A DNA stretch of 64,000 nucleotides from RPQJ01 sp046347155 (GCA_046347155.1 JAXMGT010000002.1:310001-374000), one strand, 5' to 3'; positions 31,774 to 42,765 are shown, numbered from the stretch's first letter. The notes: generated by a model not told the origin, from the letters alone. Translations and numbers: made by a program.

Positions 31774-33000
31774 ATGCTGTTCAACCTGAAGCTCGCACTG
31801 CTCCGTCTCGCACTGGCCGCCAAGAAGCCCCTGTATCGCCTGGTCCAGGTCCCGCGCCCGGTGCTGCTCGTCGGCCGCGGCTCGACCGCGCGGCTCTGCG
31901 AACTCGTCGGCGGCTCGGGCGCGCGGCGGGTGCTCGTCGTCACCGACGCCGTGCTGGTCCGGATCGGACTCGTGGACCCGGTCCGTCGCGGGCTCGAGGC
32001 CCGGGGCGTCGAGGTCGCCGTGTTCGACGGGATCCTGCCGGACCCGACCCGCACGATCCTCGAACAGGGCGCCGCGGCCGCCCGGACCCACCGGGCCGAC
32101 GCGATCGTCGCACTCGGCGGCGGATCGTCGATCGACGCGGCCAAGGTGATCGCCGCGATGGTGACCACCGGCAAGTCGGCGGGTCAGCTCGTGGGGCTGA
32201 TGAAGGTGTCGAAGCCGCCGTTGCCGCTGTATGCGATACCGACCACCGCGGGCACGGGGTCCGAGGTCACCGTCGTCGCGGTGGTCACCGACCCGGAGCG
32301 CCACGTCAAGGAAGTGGTCGTCGAGCCGAAGCTCGTGCCGGTCGCAGCCGCGCTCGACCCGGAGATGATGAAGGGGATGCCGCCGCCCATCACCGCGGCG
32401 ACCGGGATGGACGCGCTCACGCACGCGGTCGAGGCCTACCTGAGCCGGTGGCCCGTCGAGGACACCGCGATGCTGTGCACGTCGGCGGTGCGGCTCGTGT
32501 TCGCGAACCTGCCGCGCGCCTGCGCGCAGGGCGACGACCTCGAGGCGCGCGAGTCGATGGCACTCGCGTCGCTGTACGCCGGCCTCGCGTTCACCCGCGC
32601 GGCGGTCGGCTACGTGCACGCGTTCGCGCACAAGCTCGGCGGGATGTACGGCGTCCCGCACGGCCTCGCGAACGCGATCGTGCTGCCGCGCGTGCTCGAC
32701 CACGCGAAATCCGACCCCTGGGCCGAGCGGCGTCTCGCGGACCTCGCGATCGCGATCGGCGCGGGCGATGCCGGCGAACCCGCCGCGACGCTGGCCGCGC
32801 GGTTCGTCGAGCGCGTTCGTGCGCTCAATCGCGAGATCGGCATCCCCGCGCACGTCGAGAAGCTGCGGCGGGAGGACGTCGCCGAGATAGCCCGGGCGGC
32901 GCTGACCGAAGGGGCGCGCGAGTACCCGGTGCCGCGCCGCATGGACCTCGCGGATGCCGAGTCCCTGCTCGCAAGCTGCCTGCCGGTCACGCCAGGCTGA
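31774..33000 (+). CDS. Iron-containing alcohol dehydrogenase
   Basis: The 408-residue group III (Fe-dependent) alcohol dehydrogenase has the NAD(P)-binding GGGSSIDAAK at 115-124, IPTTAGTGSEVT at 155-166 and metal ligands Asp195, His217 (MDALTHAVEAY), His282/His286 (HAFAHKLGG) and His296 (VPHGLANA). The ATG at 31774 is chosen; a GTG five codons earlier is possible. It oxidises alcohols or reduces aldehydes, and its substrate is unknown. Position opposite the wax-ester operon suggests fatty alcohol or aldehyde metabolism (inference). Its 3' end overlaps the HupE-like gene tail-to-tail by 14 bp. Confidence 0.92.
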   Translation: MLFNLKLALLRLALAAKKPLYRLVQVPRPVLLVGRGSTARLCELVGGSGARRVLVVTDAVLVRIGLVDPVRRGLEARGVEVAVFDGILPDPTRTILEQGAAAARTHRADAIVALGGGSSIDAAKVIAAMVTTGKSAGQLVGLMKVSKPPLPLYAIPTTAGTGSEVTVVAVVTDPERHVKEVVVEPKLVPVAAALDPEMMKGMPPPITAATGMDALTHAVEAYLSRWPVEDTAMLCTSAVRLVFANLPRACAQGDDLEARESMALASLYAGLAFTRAAVGYVHAFAHKLGGMYGVPHGLANAIVLPRVLDHAKSDPWAERRLADLAIAIGAGDAGEPAATLAARFVERVRALNREIGIPAHVEKLRREDVAEIARAALTEGAREYPVPRRMDLADAESLLASCLPVTPG

Positions 33001-34186
33001 TCGATCGGATGAGGAACCAGTAGACGCCCAGCGCGACGAGCGCCGCCGCCGTCGCGTCGAGCGCGGCGCGGCGCGCGGGTGCGGGCAGGCGCAGGCCCGC
33101 CCAGGCAATCGCGGCGAGTCCCGCGAGCACGAGGAGCTGTGCCGCCTCGACGCCGACGTTGAACGCGACGAGCGCCGTGAGCAGGCGCGGCCGCGGAATC
33201 TCGAGCGCGAGCAGCGCACCTGCGAACCCGGCCCCGTGCGCGAGCCCGAACACGGCTGCGAGCAGCGGCGCCCAGCGGCGCGAAGTTCCGGCACCGAGTC
33301 GCCAGCCGCAGGCGGCGAACGCGACGAGCCCGCCCGCGACCAGCCAGGGCAGCGGCGAAAGGCCGGCGGCCTTCGCCGCGAACGGCAAGGCCGCGACGAG
33401 GACGACGCCCGCCCACGCGCCCCGGCCGGGCGGACCGGTGCGCAGCACCAGCGCCTCGGCGGCCGCACAGGCCACCGTGAAACCGATCAGCGCCTCGATC
33501 GCGCGCTCGTCCGGCGCGAGCCAGCCGGTCGCGACCAGCGCGAGCGTCAGCGAGTGGCCGGCCGTGAACCCGGTTGCGGCCCAGGCGGCGCGGCCCCAGC
33601 CGCCCGCGAGCATCACGAGCGCCACGACGAACGCCAGGTGATCGACGCCCGAGAGCACGTGCCCGAGCCCGAGCCGGAAGAACGCGCCGAAGTCGGTCGG
33701 TGCCGCCGCGGCGCGGCCGCCGATCCCGAACGACTGCGACGACACGGTGACCAGGTGCTCGACGACCTCGCCGCCGGGAGCGGACACGCGCGCGTAGTGC
33801 ACGTGGCTCGGCGACACCTCGAAGAACGCGCCGACGGTCGCCGTTGCGGGCACGTCGGCCAGCGGGCGGGGGCAGGTCCACGCGAGTTCGACGCGCAGGT
33901 CGCCGCGGGCCGCCGCCAGCGGACGGGGCGGTGCGGCCGCGCAGGGCGCGCCGGCCTGCCGGAGCGAGACGGTGCCGGCCAGGTGGCGGGCGAGCAGCGG
34001 GCCGAGCCCGTCCCAGGTCGCCGCGTCGTCGAGCTGGGTGACCCGGCGCGCGTCCACCTGGAACACCACGTGCACGTCCCGGCCGTCCGCGTCCCAGCTC
34101 GAGTACGACTGGCTCCGGGTGTGGGCGATCGCCGACGCAGGCAGCGCGGCGGCCAGGGCCACGAGCGCTCCGGCGAGACGCTTCAC
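32987..34186 (-). CDS. HupE/UreJ-family membrane protein with periplasmic N-terminal domain
   Basis: The 399-residue protein starts at a GTG overlapping the PPIase stop (GTGA). A signal peptide (1-21, ending SAIA) precedes a soluble domain of about 160 residues with two cysteines (CAAAP, WTCPRPL). A HupE/UreJ-like membrane region of six to seven helices follows, with LGLGHVLSGVDHLAFVVALVML, TGFTAGHSLTLAL and FGLAHGAGFAGALL. The embedded His and Asp residues suggest metal handling; HupE/UreJ proteins are linked to nickel supply, but no hydrogenase or urease gene is here. It is the last gene after the DUF3604 and PPIase genes, so a role with those exported proteins is more likely than nickel uptake for an enzyme in this window. 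Confidence 0.8.
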   Translation of the reverse strand: MKRLAGALVALAAALPASAIAHTRSQSYSSWDADGRDVHVVFQVDARRVTQLDDAATWDGLGPLLARHLAGTVSLRQAGAPCAAAPPRPLAAARGDLRVELAWTCPRPLADVPATATVGAFFEVSPSHVHYARVSAPGGEVVEHLVTVSSQSFGIGGRAAAAPTDFGAFFRLGLGHVLSGVDHLAFVVALVMLAGGWGRAAWAATGFTAGHSLTLALVATGWLAPDERAIEALIGFTVACAAAEALVLRTGPPGRGAWAGVVLVAALPFAAKAAGLSPLPWLVAGGLVAFAACGWRLGAGTSRRWAPLLAAVFGLAHGAGFAGALLALEIPRPRLLTALVAFNVGVEAAQLLVLAGLAAIAWAGLRLPAPARRAALDATAAALVALGVYWFLIRSISLA

Positions 34187-35046
34187 CGGCGCGGCGCGTC
34201 CGCGGCGTAATCGATCGAGGCCGAGCGCCGCAGCGACTCGATGTAGTGCGCGAGCGCGGCCTCGGCCTGGCGTCGTCGCCACTCCTCGGCGACCGCGGCG
34301 CGCACGGCCTCGAACGGCGGCGGGGCGGCGGCCGTGCGCTCGACGAGCAGCACGAACGTCGGCACGCCGCCCGAGTCCACCGGGCCCGCGACGTCGCCGG
34401 GCGCGAGCGCGAGCGCGGCGTCGCGCACGGCGGGCCCCGCGTAATCGACGAGCTTGCCCGGCGGCAGCAGCGCGTCCGGGACGTACACGGCCTCGGCGCC
34501 GGCCGCGCGCGCCGCGTCGTCGAACCGCGTGCCGCCGCGCAGCGCGCGGCGCATCGCCTCGACCTGCGCCGCGTCGCGGCCCGGGAAGCTCACGACGCGC
34601 ACCCGGAGTTCCGGGTCCGAGGCCACGAGCTTCGGCCGGGCGGCGTAGTACTCGCGCAGTTCCTGCTCGGTCGGCTCGCGCCCGGCCGCGTCGGCGACCG
34701 CGAACTGCACCATCGCGTCGATCAGCGCCTTGCGCACCGCGATGTCCTGTTCGCCGAGCCCGAGTTCGAGGCCGCGCTCGACGAGCAGCTGTTCGTCCAC
34801 CAGGTTGTCGAGCACGCGCCGCTCGTCGGCGGCGGTCATCGGCGAGCGCTTGTCCGAGCCGAGCGCGCCGATCGCACGCTCGTAGTCGGCCCGCGAGATC
34901 GCCGCGCCGTTCACCGTCGCGATCACGTCGCCGCCGACGCGCGCGCGGGCCGGCGGGCCGAGTGCGCCCCACAGGGCCGCCGCGAGCCCGGCGGCGGCGC
35001 CGATCGCGAGCAGGGCGCGGCCGCGCGCGCTGCCCGTCTCAGCCAC
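34183..35046 (-). CDS. Membrane-anchored parvulin-type peptidyl-prolyl isomerase
   Basis: The 287-residue protein has an N-terminal membrane segment (about 10-30), then a SurA/PpiD-like helical chaperone part (40-135, DVIATVNGAAISRADYERAI, VDEQLLVERGLELGL). A parvulin-like region (about 145-245, RVRVVSFPGRD, PGKLVDYAGPAVRDAAL, GPVDSGGVPTFVLLVE) completes it. Conservation of the isomerase active site is weak by eye, so it may act mainly as a chaperone. The GTG start overlaps the end of the DUF3604 gene by 8 nt, and its own stop overlaps the HupE-like start. The likely clients are the neighbouring exported proteins. Confidence 0.78.
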   Translation of the reverse strand: MAETGSARGRALLAIGAAAGLAAALWGALGPPARARVGGDVIATVNGAAISRADYERAIGALGSDKRSPMTAADERRVLDNLVDEQLLVERGLELGLGEQDIAVRKALIDAMVQFAVADAAGREPTEQELREYYAARPKLVASDPELRVRVVSFPGRDAAQVEAMRRALRGGTRFDDAARAAGAEAVYVPDALLPPGKLVDYAGPAVRDAALALAPGDVAGPVDSGGVPTFVLLVERTAAAPPPFEAVRAAVAEEWRRRQAEAALAHYIESLRRSASIDYAADAPRR

Positions 35047-37291
35047 GCGTGCCCGCGGCCGGGTGGTACAGGTAGATCGGCGAGGACCAGGCGCGCTGCT
35101 CGGCCGGCGCGAGGCAATCGCTCGCGCCGCTGCGGTAGTCGCCGTAGCAGAGCTTCACCTTGATGCACTTGCCCGACGCGTCGCGCTCGCAGTGCAGCGG
35201 ATCGCCGTTGATCGTCGGGGACGGCTCCTCGATCGCCCGGACGTAGTAGATCGAGTCGCGGCCGCCGGCCGCATAGGCCGGGTCCGTGAACGTGAAGCTG
35301 CAGCCGTTCGCGTCCGGCGGGCAGGCGTGCACGATGAACTTGTCCTCGATCAGGCCGTCCACCGGCTCGCCGGGGCGCATCTGCGGACGGATCTTCACGA
35401 CTTCGATCCGGGTGATCAGGTTGCGCACGTCGGACGGGTTGTCGCATTCGCCCGAGCAGAGCGTCTGCAGGCGCTTCGCGTCCATGCCGGCCTTCGCGAA
35501 ATCCGGGCAGCCGGGCTTCTGCTTGAACGAGCCGACCGCGCGGACCGTGAACGTCGGCGCGTCCGCGCTCGAGATCTCGCCGCCCATGTGCGCGGCGGTG
35601 CCGTCGGCGCCCGCGGCGTCGAACCAGAGCAGGATCTTGTGGCCCGAGGTCGCGTACACCTCGCGGCGCTCGAGCGCGTCCCAGATCGCCTCGCGCGAGC
35701 GGTTTGCCGCGTGCACGGCCGCGAGGCCGCCGGTCAGGAAGAACGACGACTGCCGCTCGAACTCCGTGAGCTGGAAGCCGGCCATCTTCTGCAGCTCGGA
35801 CTGCGGGATCGGGTGCGGCACCGCGTCCGGCTTGCCCTGGTCGCCGAGCAGCCGCAGTCGCGTCTTCTCGTCGAGCGCGCCGCTCGCCTCGGTGTTCTCG
35901 CGACGGTCCACCTGCTTGTAGCCGGTGCCCGGCCGGGCGCGGTGGTTGTCCGAGGAGCCGATGAAGCCCCACTTGAACCGCGTCGGGTGCTTCGGGTCCT
36001 CGTTGAAGCGCGAGACCGCGAGGCCGTACTGCACCGACGTGCCCGGGCGGTGGTTGAACGGCGGCAGGAAGCAGTCCGTGCACTGGCCCGCGTCGAGCCA
36101 GTCCTCCGGGGTCTCGCCGCCGACGACCAGGTGTCCCGCGATGCCCATGTTCGCGTAGGCGAGCCGCGCCTCGTCGGCGCGCTTCAGGCAAACCTGCTCG
36201 GCCTGCCCGGTCGCGACGCAGCGCTCGAAGATGATGTCGCCGGCGCGCCAGCAGCTCGGCAGGTACCCGGGCGTCGGCTTCGGGCAGGTCGCGGACTTGC
36301 CGTCGGCCGCGATCTCGATCGGCACCCAGGAGCGGTACTGCTCGGAATTGCCGTGGCCCGAGTAGATCTCGATCAGCCGGAACTCGGACGGGTCCTCGGC
36401 CGGCGCCAGCGACTTGTCCCAGGTGGTGCCGGCCGGCGTGTAGAAGCCCCAGCTCGAGCCGTGCGGGATGATCATCGGGGACAGGCCCTGCTCCTTCAGC
36501 CGGCGCACGAGCTCGCCCGGGGTCGTCGCGACCTCGAAGCAGTCGGCCGGCAGCTGGCTCGAGGGCAGCGAGGGGTCGCAGTCCGGGACCCGCTGGATGT
36601 CCTTGATGAACCGGTTGAAGTCGTAATAGACGTCGCGCTCGGGCAGGTCCTCGAGCGCGAAGATCGGCGACATGCCGCGGGCGGTCGTCCTGAGCGTCTG
36701 CGTCGCGACGCCGCCGGCCGCGATCTCGCGGGCCGCGACGGCCTTGTCGTCGAGCTGCTCGAACAGCACGTTCTTGTGGCCGTAGTGCTCGTCCGGCGTG
36801 CGGCCGACCTGCGTCCACTCGAAGCCGATGAACGAGACGAGGTCCGGGGACTTCGTGTCGCCGGAGATCGCCTGGCACTGCCGGATGGACTTCTTCGTCT
36901 CGTCCCAGCGGTACGGCGTGCCGGCCTCGGCGTGGTCCGTGATGGCCCAGAAGTCGAGGCCCGAGCAGTAGCGCGCGAAGTCGCAGGCGTCGCCGACCGG
37001 GTGCACGCCCGGGCCGCCGAGGATCGGCAGCGCCCACAGGAACGCGTCGGTCGAGTAGGTCGTGTGCACGTGCAGGTCGCCGAACAGGATCTGCCCGGTG
37101 TCGCCGGCCGGTGCGGCCGCGGCCACCGCCTGCCCGCGCGCGGCGATCACCGGCGCCGGGATGGCCTTGCCGGTGATCTCGCCGGCCGTGCGCTCGTGCC
37201 CGAGCATCCCATTGGCGGTCGCGTACCACCAGCCGGCGAACGCGGCCACGAGGGCCGCCACTGCGATCGTCACGATCTTCGTAGTCTTCAT
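35039..37291 (-). CDS. DUF3604-family PHP-like exported metallohydrolase
   Basis: The 750-residue protein has an N-terminal membrane or signal segment (about 5-24) and a PHP-like metal-binding core: FGDLHVHTTYSTDAFLW, DFWAITDHAEAG, IIPHGSSWG and GSSDNHRARPGTGYK supply the His and Asp residues expected for a multinuclear metal site. Many cysteines (for example DACDFARYC, CKPTP-like and QCTDCFLPP) suggest disulfides and an exported location. DUF3604 proteins are widespread in marine and soil gammaproteobacteria. No reaction has been firmly assigned to my knowledge; phosphoesterase chemistry is inferred from the fold. It is the first of an overlapping trio with the PPIase and HupE-like genes, and lies 46 bp downstream of the acyl-CoA ligase. 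Confidence 0.82.
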   Translation of the reverse strand: MKTTKIVTIAVAALVAAFAGWWYATANGMLGHERTAGEITGKAIPAPVIAARGQAVAAAAPAGDTGQILFGDLHVHTTYSTDAFLWALPILGGPGVHPVGDACDFARYCSGLDFWAITDHAEAGTPYRWDETKKSIRQCQAISGDTKSPDLVSFIGFEWTQVGRTPDEHYGHKNVLFEQLDDKAVAAREIAAGGVATQTLRTTARGMSPIFALEDLPERDVYYDFNRFIKDIQRVPDCDPSLPSSQLPADCFEVATTPGELVRRLKEQGLSPMIIPHGSSWGFYTPAGTTWDKSLAPAEDPSEFRLIEIYSGHGNSEQYRSWVPIEIAADGKSATCPKPTPGYLPSCWRAGDIIFERCVATGQAEQVCLKRADEARLAYANMGIAGHLVVGGETPEDWLDAGQCTDCFLPPFNHRPGTSVQYGLAVSRFNEDPKHPTRFKWGFIGSSDNHRARPGTGYKQVDRRENTEASGALDEKTRLRLLGDQGKPDAVPHPIPQSELQKMAGFQLTEFERQSSFFLTGGLAAVHAANRSREAIWDALERREVYATSGHKILLWFDAAGADGTAAHMGGEISSADAPTFTVRAVGSFKQKPGCPDFAKAGMDAKRLQTLCSGECDNPSDVRNLITRIEVVKIRPQMRPGEPVDGLIEDKFIVHACPPDANGCSFTFTDPAYAAGGRDSIYYVRAIEEPSPTINGDPLHCERDASGKCIKVKLCYGDYRSGASDCLAPAEQRAWSSPIYLYHPAAGTRG

Positions 37292-37337
37292 CGGGTCCCC
37301 CGGTGGCCGGCCGAGCCGGTCGTGGTCGTACGTTCTG

Positions 37338-38966
<1,629 letters not shown>

Positions 38967-39119
38967 TTCGGGCTCCTCGTGCGCGATCGTTGCGGCGTCC
39001 GTTAGGTATTAACCGGCGTTCCGCGGGCGGCCGAATGTTCTCACTCGCGCGACAGCGTTGGAAAGCTCATTTATTGTGCATTGCATTCAAGCGTGGTGCG
39101 CACGCCACGCACGGGCACG

Positions 39120-39138
39120 CCCCCCCGCGGCGGGGGGG
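39120..39138. other. C/G-run hairpin in a divergent leader region
   Basis: CCCCCCCG and CGGGGGGG form a perfect 8-bp stem with a 3-nt loop, followed by a second G6 run. It lies in the 276 bp between the acyl-CoA ligase and the DUF1302 gene, about 105 bp before the latter. A weak -10-like CATAAT follows at 39169. Function unknown; it may be a leader structure or a transcription block between divergent units. Confidence 0.35.
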
Positions 39139-39242
39139 AGGGGGGATGTACACGGCTGTCAATATCGCCATAATCCGCTCGGAGCAGCATCCGCGCGGCG
39201 GTCGTCTGCACGAAATTCCGATACGAACCACGGGGGCTTCCG

Positions 39243-41294
39243 ATGAGCAAGTTGGTGACCACTCCGGTCCGGCGCGACGGCGCGCGCAGGACCAGTCTGC
39301 TCGGCCTGGCCGTTGCCGCGGCGCTGGCGCTGCCGCAGGTCGCGGCGGCCTACGAATTCGACACCGGCAACGACAACCTGTCGTTCCGCTGGGACAACAC
39401 GCTGCGCGTGAACCTGTCGGACCGCGTGGCCGCGCAGAACAAGGACATGATCGCCAACCCGAACTTCGACGATGGCGATCGCAACTTCGACACCGGCACG
39501 TTCTTCACTCGCTTCGACATCCTGAGCGAGATGGACCTGGTGTGGAAGCAGGACTGGGGTTCGCTCGGCGCGCGCGTGTCGGCGGCCGGCTGGTGGAACC
39601 CGGCCTACCAGTCTCTCGACAACTACAGCGTGCAGACCGAGAACAACATCAAGAACGGCGTCCCGGCGCTCGGCCTGCCGACGTACACGCAGCGCTATGC
39701 CGAGGGCCCGTCGGGCGAGTTCCTCGACTGGTTCCTGTTCGGCAGCTTCGCGATCGGCGACGCGCCGGTGAACATCAAGGTCGGCCAGACGACCGTGTAC
39801 TGGGGCGAGAGCCTCGGCATCAATGCCGCGACGCTCGGCATCAACTACGGCCAGAACCCGATCGACGTCTGGAAGGGCCTCGAGAACCCGGGCGTGGATG
39901 CGAAGGAAGTGTTCCGGCCCCGCCTCGGCTTCAACATCAACTCGCAGGTGTCCGAACACCTGAACGTCGCCGCGCAGTACTACTTCAACTGGCAGGACTT
40001 CAGCAACCAGGCCTGGCGGTATCCGGAGTCGGGCTCGTACCTGTCTTTCGGCGACTACGTGCTGTGGGGCGGCAAGTCGCTGATCGCGGCGCCGAACCCG
40101 CTGTACGGGACGTCGACCGGCGCGACCGTCTGCGGCACCTACAACAACGTCGCGCAGCCGATCGTGAACTGCGCATCGCAGAAGTGGCTGCGCCTCTACA
40201 AGACGAAGGCCATCACGCCCGACGAGAACAGCGGCAACTACGGCATCGCGCTGCGCTGGAGCCCCGAGTGGGTCGGCGGCACGATCGGTGCCTACTACCG
40301 CCGCAGCTACGACATGCAGCCGCAGGCGCTCATCACGCCGCTCATCCTGCCGGGCTTCACCACGCCGACCGCGATCGGGCTCTGCACGGGCCTGCTGAAC
40401 GGCTGGGCGCTGAGCGGGCAGTGCCTGCAGCAGGCCAGCACCGGTGTGTACCTGCCGACGCCGGCGTTCCCGGCCGGCACGCCGTTCCCGGGCACGCTCT
40501 CGCAGACGGGCGTGAACTTCCTCGACAACGGCAACATGGGCACCTACCAGTTCGCCTACGGCTCGGACATCGACATGTTCGGCCTGAGCCTGTCGAAGCA
40601 GGTCGGTGGCCTCAGCCTCGGCTCGGAACTCGTCTATCGCTCCAACATGCCGCTGCTCAGCGACCCGGTCACGGTGCTGCCGTGGCAGCTGCGCGACTAT
40701 TTCCCGCTGACGCCCGGCGCGATCTGGTCCGACAAGATCCCGAAGGGCGACACCCCGGGGGCCAAGGGCGACACGCTCAGCGGCTTCGTGAACCTGCTCG
40801 GCGTGATGGGCGAGTCGATCTGGGACACCGCCAGCTGGTCCACGGAACTCACCTGGATGACGTGGCTTGACGTCAGCCAGAACGAGGCGGTGTTCAAGGG
40901 CCGCAGCGGCTACAAGTTCATCGACGCGGTCGACAAGAACTACTTCGGCCTCGCGATCAACTTCACGCCGACCTGGTTCCAGGTGCGGCCCGGCATGGAC
41001 CTGCTGACGCCGATCTCGTGGTCGCAGGGCATCTCGGGCAACTCGCCGGTCACCGGCGGCGGTGAGGAAGGCGCCGGCACGTTCGGTCTGGCGATCGCGC
41101 TCGACTTCTACCAGCGCTACCGCTTCGACCTGAAGTACGTCGGCTTCTACGGCGACTACGCGAAGTGCAAGAACGAGCCGGCCGGTTTCTGCGCCGGCGC
41201 GAACCCGGATGCCGTCTCGGTCTTCAACGGCCTGCCGCTCGCGGTGCTGAGCGACCGCGACTTCATCGCGCTGACGTTCAAGACCACCTTCTGA
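39243..41294 (+). CDS. DUF1302-family outer-membrane protein
   Basis: The 683-residue exported protein has a signal peptide of about 36 residues (LALPQVAAA-YEF). The rest alternates aromatic and polar residues as in beta-barrels (FRWDNTLRVNLSD, LSFGDYVLWGGKSLI, DFIALTFKTTF) and ends in Phe, the usual outer-membrane barrel C-terminus. DUF1302 proteins are proposed porin- or FadL-like outer-membrane proteins for hydrophobic compounds; no mechanism is proven that I know of. It starts the operon and is followed 15 bp later by the DUF1329 gene. The divergent AlkK-like ligase suggests fatty acids or similar lipids as cargo. The family assignment is firm and the function is inferred. Confidence 0.9.
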   Translation: MSKLVTTPVRRDGARRTSLLGLAVAAALALPQVAAAYEFDTGNDNLSFRWDNTLRVNLSDRVAAQNKDMIANPNFDDGDRNFDTGTFFTRFDILSEMDLVWKQDWGSLGARVSAAGWWNPAYQSLDNYSVQTENNIKNGVPALGLPTYTQRYAEGPSGEFLDWFLFGSFAIGDAPVNIKVGQTTVYWGESLGINAATLGINYGQNPIDVWKGLENPGVDAKEVFRPRLGFNINSQVSEHLNVAAQYYFNWQDFSNQAWRYPESGSYLSFGDYVLWGGKSLIAAPNPLYGTSTGATVCGTYNNVAQPIVNCASQKWLRLYKTKAITPDENSGNYGIALRWSPEWVGGTIGAYYRRSYDMQPQALITPLILPGFTTPTAIGLCTGLLNGWALSGQCLQQASTGVYLPTPAFPAGTPFPGTLSQTGVNFLDNGNMGTYQFAYGSDIDMFGLSLSKQVGGLSLGSELVYRSNMPLLSDPVTVLPWQLRDYFPLTPGAIWSDKIPKGDTPGAKGDTLSGFVNLLGVMGESIWDTASWSTELTWMTWLDVSQNEAVFKGRSGYKFIDAVDKNYFGLAINFTPTWFQVRPGMDLLTPISWSQGISGNSPVTGGGEEGAGTFGLAIALDFYQRYRFDLKYVGFYGDYAKCKNEPAGFCAGANPDAVSVFNGLPLAVLSDRDFIALTFKTTF

Positions 41295-41309
41295 CGAGGA
41301 ACGACCCCA

Positions 41310-42671
41310 ATGATCCGCAAGACACTGTTTGCTGCGACCCTCGCGGTCCTGAGCGCCAGCGCCATGGCAGCGGTCTCGCCGCAGGAGGCGGCCCGCCTCG
41401 GCAAGGACCTCACCCCGGTCGGCGCCGAAAGGGCCGGCAACAAGGACGGCACCATCCCCGAGTGGAGCGGCGGGCTGACCAAGATCCCGGCATCGTTCGT
41501 CCCGGGGTCGGGCGTGCGTCCGGACCCGTTCGCCGGTGACAAGCCGCGCCTGGTCATCACCGGGCAGAACGCCGACCAGTACAAGGACAAGCTGACCGCG
41601 GTCACCTACGCGCTGCTGAAGCGCTATCCGAAGTACCGCATCGACGTCTACCCGACGCAGCGTCCCGTGCACTACCCGGAGAAGATCGTCTCGAACATCG
41701 CGAAGAATGCGGTGTCCGCGAAGACCGTGAACGATGGCATAGCGATGGAGGGTGCGCTGCCCGGCACACCGTTCCCGATCCCGAAGACCGGCAACGAGGC
41801 GATGTGGAACCACATCATGCGTTATGCCGGTGAGGCGACCTTCTGCAAGTACGACTCCTACAACGTCGACTCGGCGGGCGTCGCGACTCTTGCGGCCACC
41901 GGTCTCAGCTACCAGGAATTCCCGATCTTCGCGCCGAAGGCCCTGGACACGGTGATCCAGGGCAACAGCCCGATCTGGTACATCAAGCAGGAGTACACCG
42001 GCCCGGCGCGCCGCGCCGGCGAGTCGCTGCTCGTCATCGACCACGCCAATCCGCTGGTGCAGCCGCGCAAGGCCTGGCAGTACCTGCCCGGCCAGCGTCG
42101 CGTGAAGCTGGCGCCCGACCTGGGCTACGACACGCCGAACCCCGGTACGGCGGGCGCCGCGACCTACGACGACGCCTTCGTGTTCAACGGTGCGCAGGAC
42201 CGCTTCGACTTCAAGCTGGTCGGCAAGAAGGAAATCTTCATCCCCTACAACAACTACAAGGGCACGTCGTTCCCGGGCAGCCGCGAGAACGTGACGACGC
42301 CGAACTACATGAATCCGGACCTGGTTCGCTGGGAACTGCACCGGATGTGGGTGGTCGAGGCGACGCTGAAGCCGGGCAAGCGGCACATCTACAAGAAGCG
42401 CGTGTTCTACATCGACGAGGACAGCTGGGTGGCCCTCGCCTCGGACGAGTACGACGCCCGCGACCAGCTGTTCCGCGGTACCTACGGCTACACGGCGTTC
42501 TCGTACGACGCCAAGGTGCTGAACATCGCGCTGCAGGCGACCTACGACCTGATCGCGGGCCTGTACGCGTCGCAGGGCAACTGCGGCCTGTACAAGGGCG
42601 TGACCTATCGCGGACCGTTCCCGGCCCGCGACTGGACTCCGGACGCGCTGGCCGGCGCCGGTATTCGCTGA
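41310..42671 (+). CDS. DUF1329-family periplasmic (LolB-like fold) protein
   Basis: The 453-residue protein is secreted by a signal peptide ending SAMA (residue 20). DUF1329 members carry an outer-membrane-lipoprotein-sorting-like (LolA/LolB) half-barrel able to hold a lipid. Visible family features are GNKDGTIPEWSGGL near the N-terminus, YPKYRIDVYPTQRP, AWQYLPGQRRVKLAPDLGYD and the C-terminal RHIYKKRVFYIDEDSWV and YDLIAGLYASQGNC. The association with a DUF1302 gene directly upstream is conserved in many proteobacteria. It probably shuttles a hydrophobic molecule through the periplasm or modifies it at the outer membrane (inference). A perfect hairpin follows the stop codon inside the operon. 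Confidence 0.9.
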   Translation: MIRKTLFAATLAVLSASAMAAVSPQEAARLGKDLTPVGAERAGNKDGTIPEWSGGLTKIPASFVPGSGVRPDPFAGDKPRLVITGQNADQYKDKLTAVTYALLKRYPKYRIDVYPTQRPVHYPEKIVSNIAKNAVSAKTVNDGIAMEGALPGTPFPIPKTGNEAMWNHIMRYAGEATFCKYDSYNVDSAGVATLAATGLSYQEFPIFAPKALDTVIQGNSPIWYIKQEYTGPARRAGESLLVIDHANPLVQPRKAWQYLPGQRRVKLAPDLGYDTPNPGTAGAATYDDAFVFNGAQDRFDFKLVGKKEIFIPYNNYKGTSFPGSRENVTTPNYMNPDLVRWELHRMWVVEATLKPGKRHIYKKRVFYIDEDSWVALASDEYDARDQLFRGTYGYTAFSYDAKVLNIALQATYDLIAGLYASQGNCGLYKGVTYRGPFPARDWTPDALAGAGIR

Positions 42672-42677
42672 TGACGA

Positions 42678-42707
42678 CAGGCGCCCGGCAGAAATGCCGG
42701 GCGCCTG
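42678..42707 (+). terminator. Perfect 13-bp hairpin inside the DUF1302 operon
   Basis: The stem CAGGCGCCCGGCA/TGCCGGGCGCCTG with a GAAA tetraloop begins 7 bp after the DUF1329 stop, and GCTTTCG follows rather than a long T-run. It may partly terminate transcription or protect the upstream mRNA end, setting DUF1302-DUF1329 expression above that of the downstream propeller and transporter genes. Confidence 0.55.
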
Positions 42708-42765
42708 CTTTCGCGGCTTGCGTCAGGGGAATGCCGGGCCGCCGCCGGGTTCGTCGGGGGAGACC

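Noticed and set aside
32987..34186. Nickel supply for hydrogenase or urease via the HupE/UreJ-like protein
   Set aside because: No hydrogenase, urease or nickel genes are in the window and the protein has a large extra periplasmic domain; the gene context points elsewhere.
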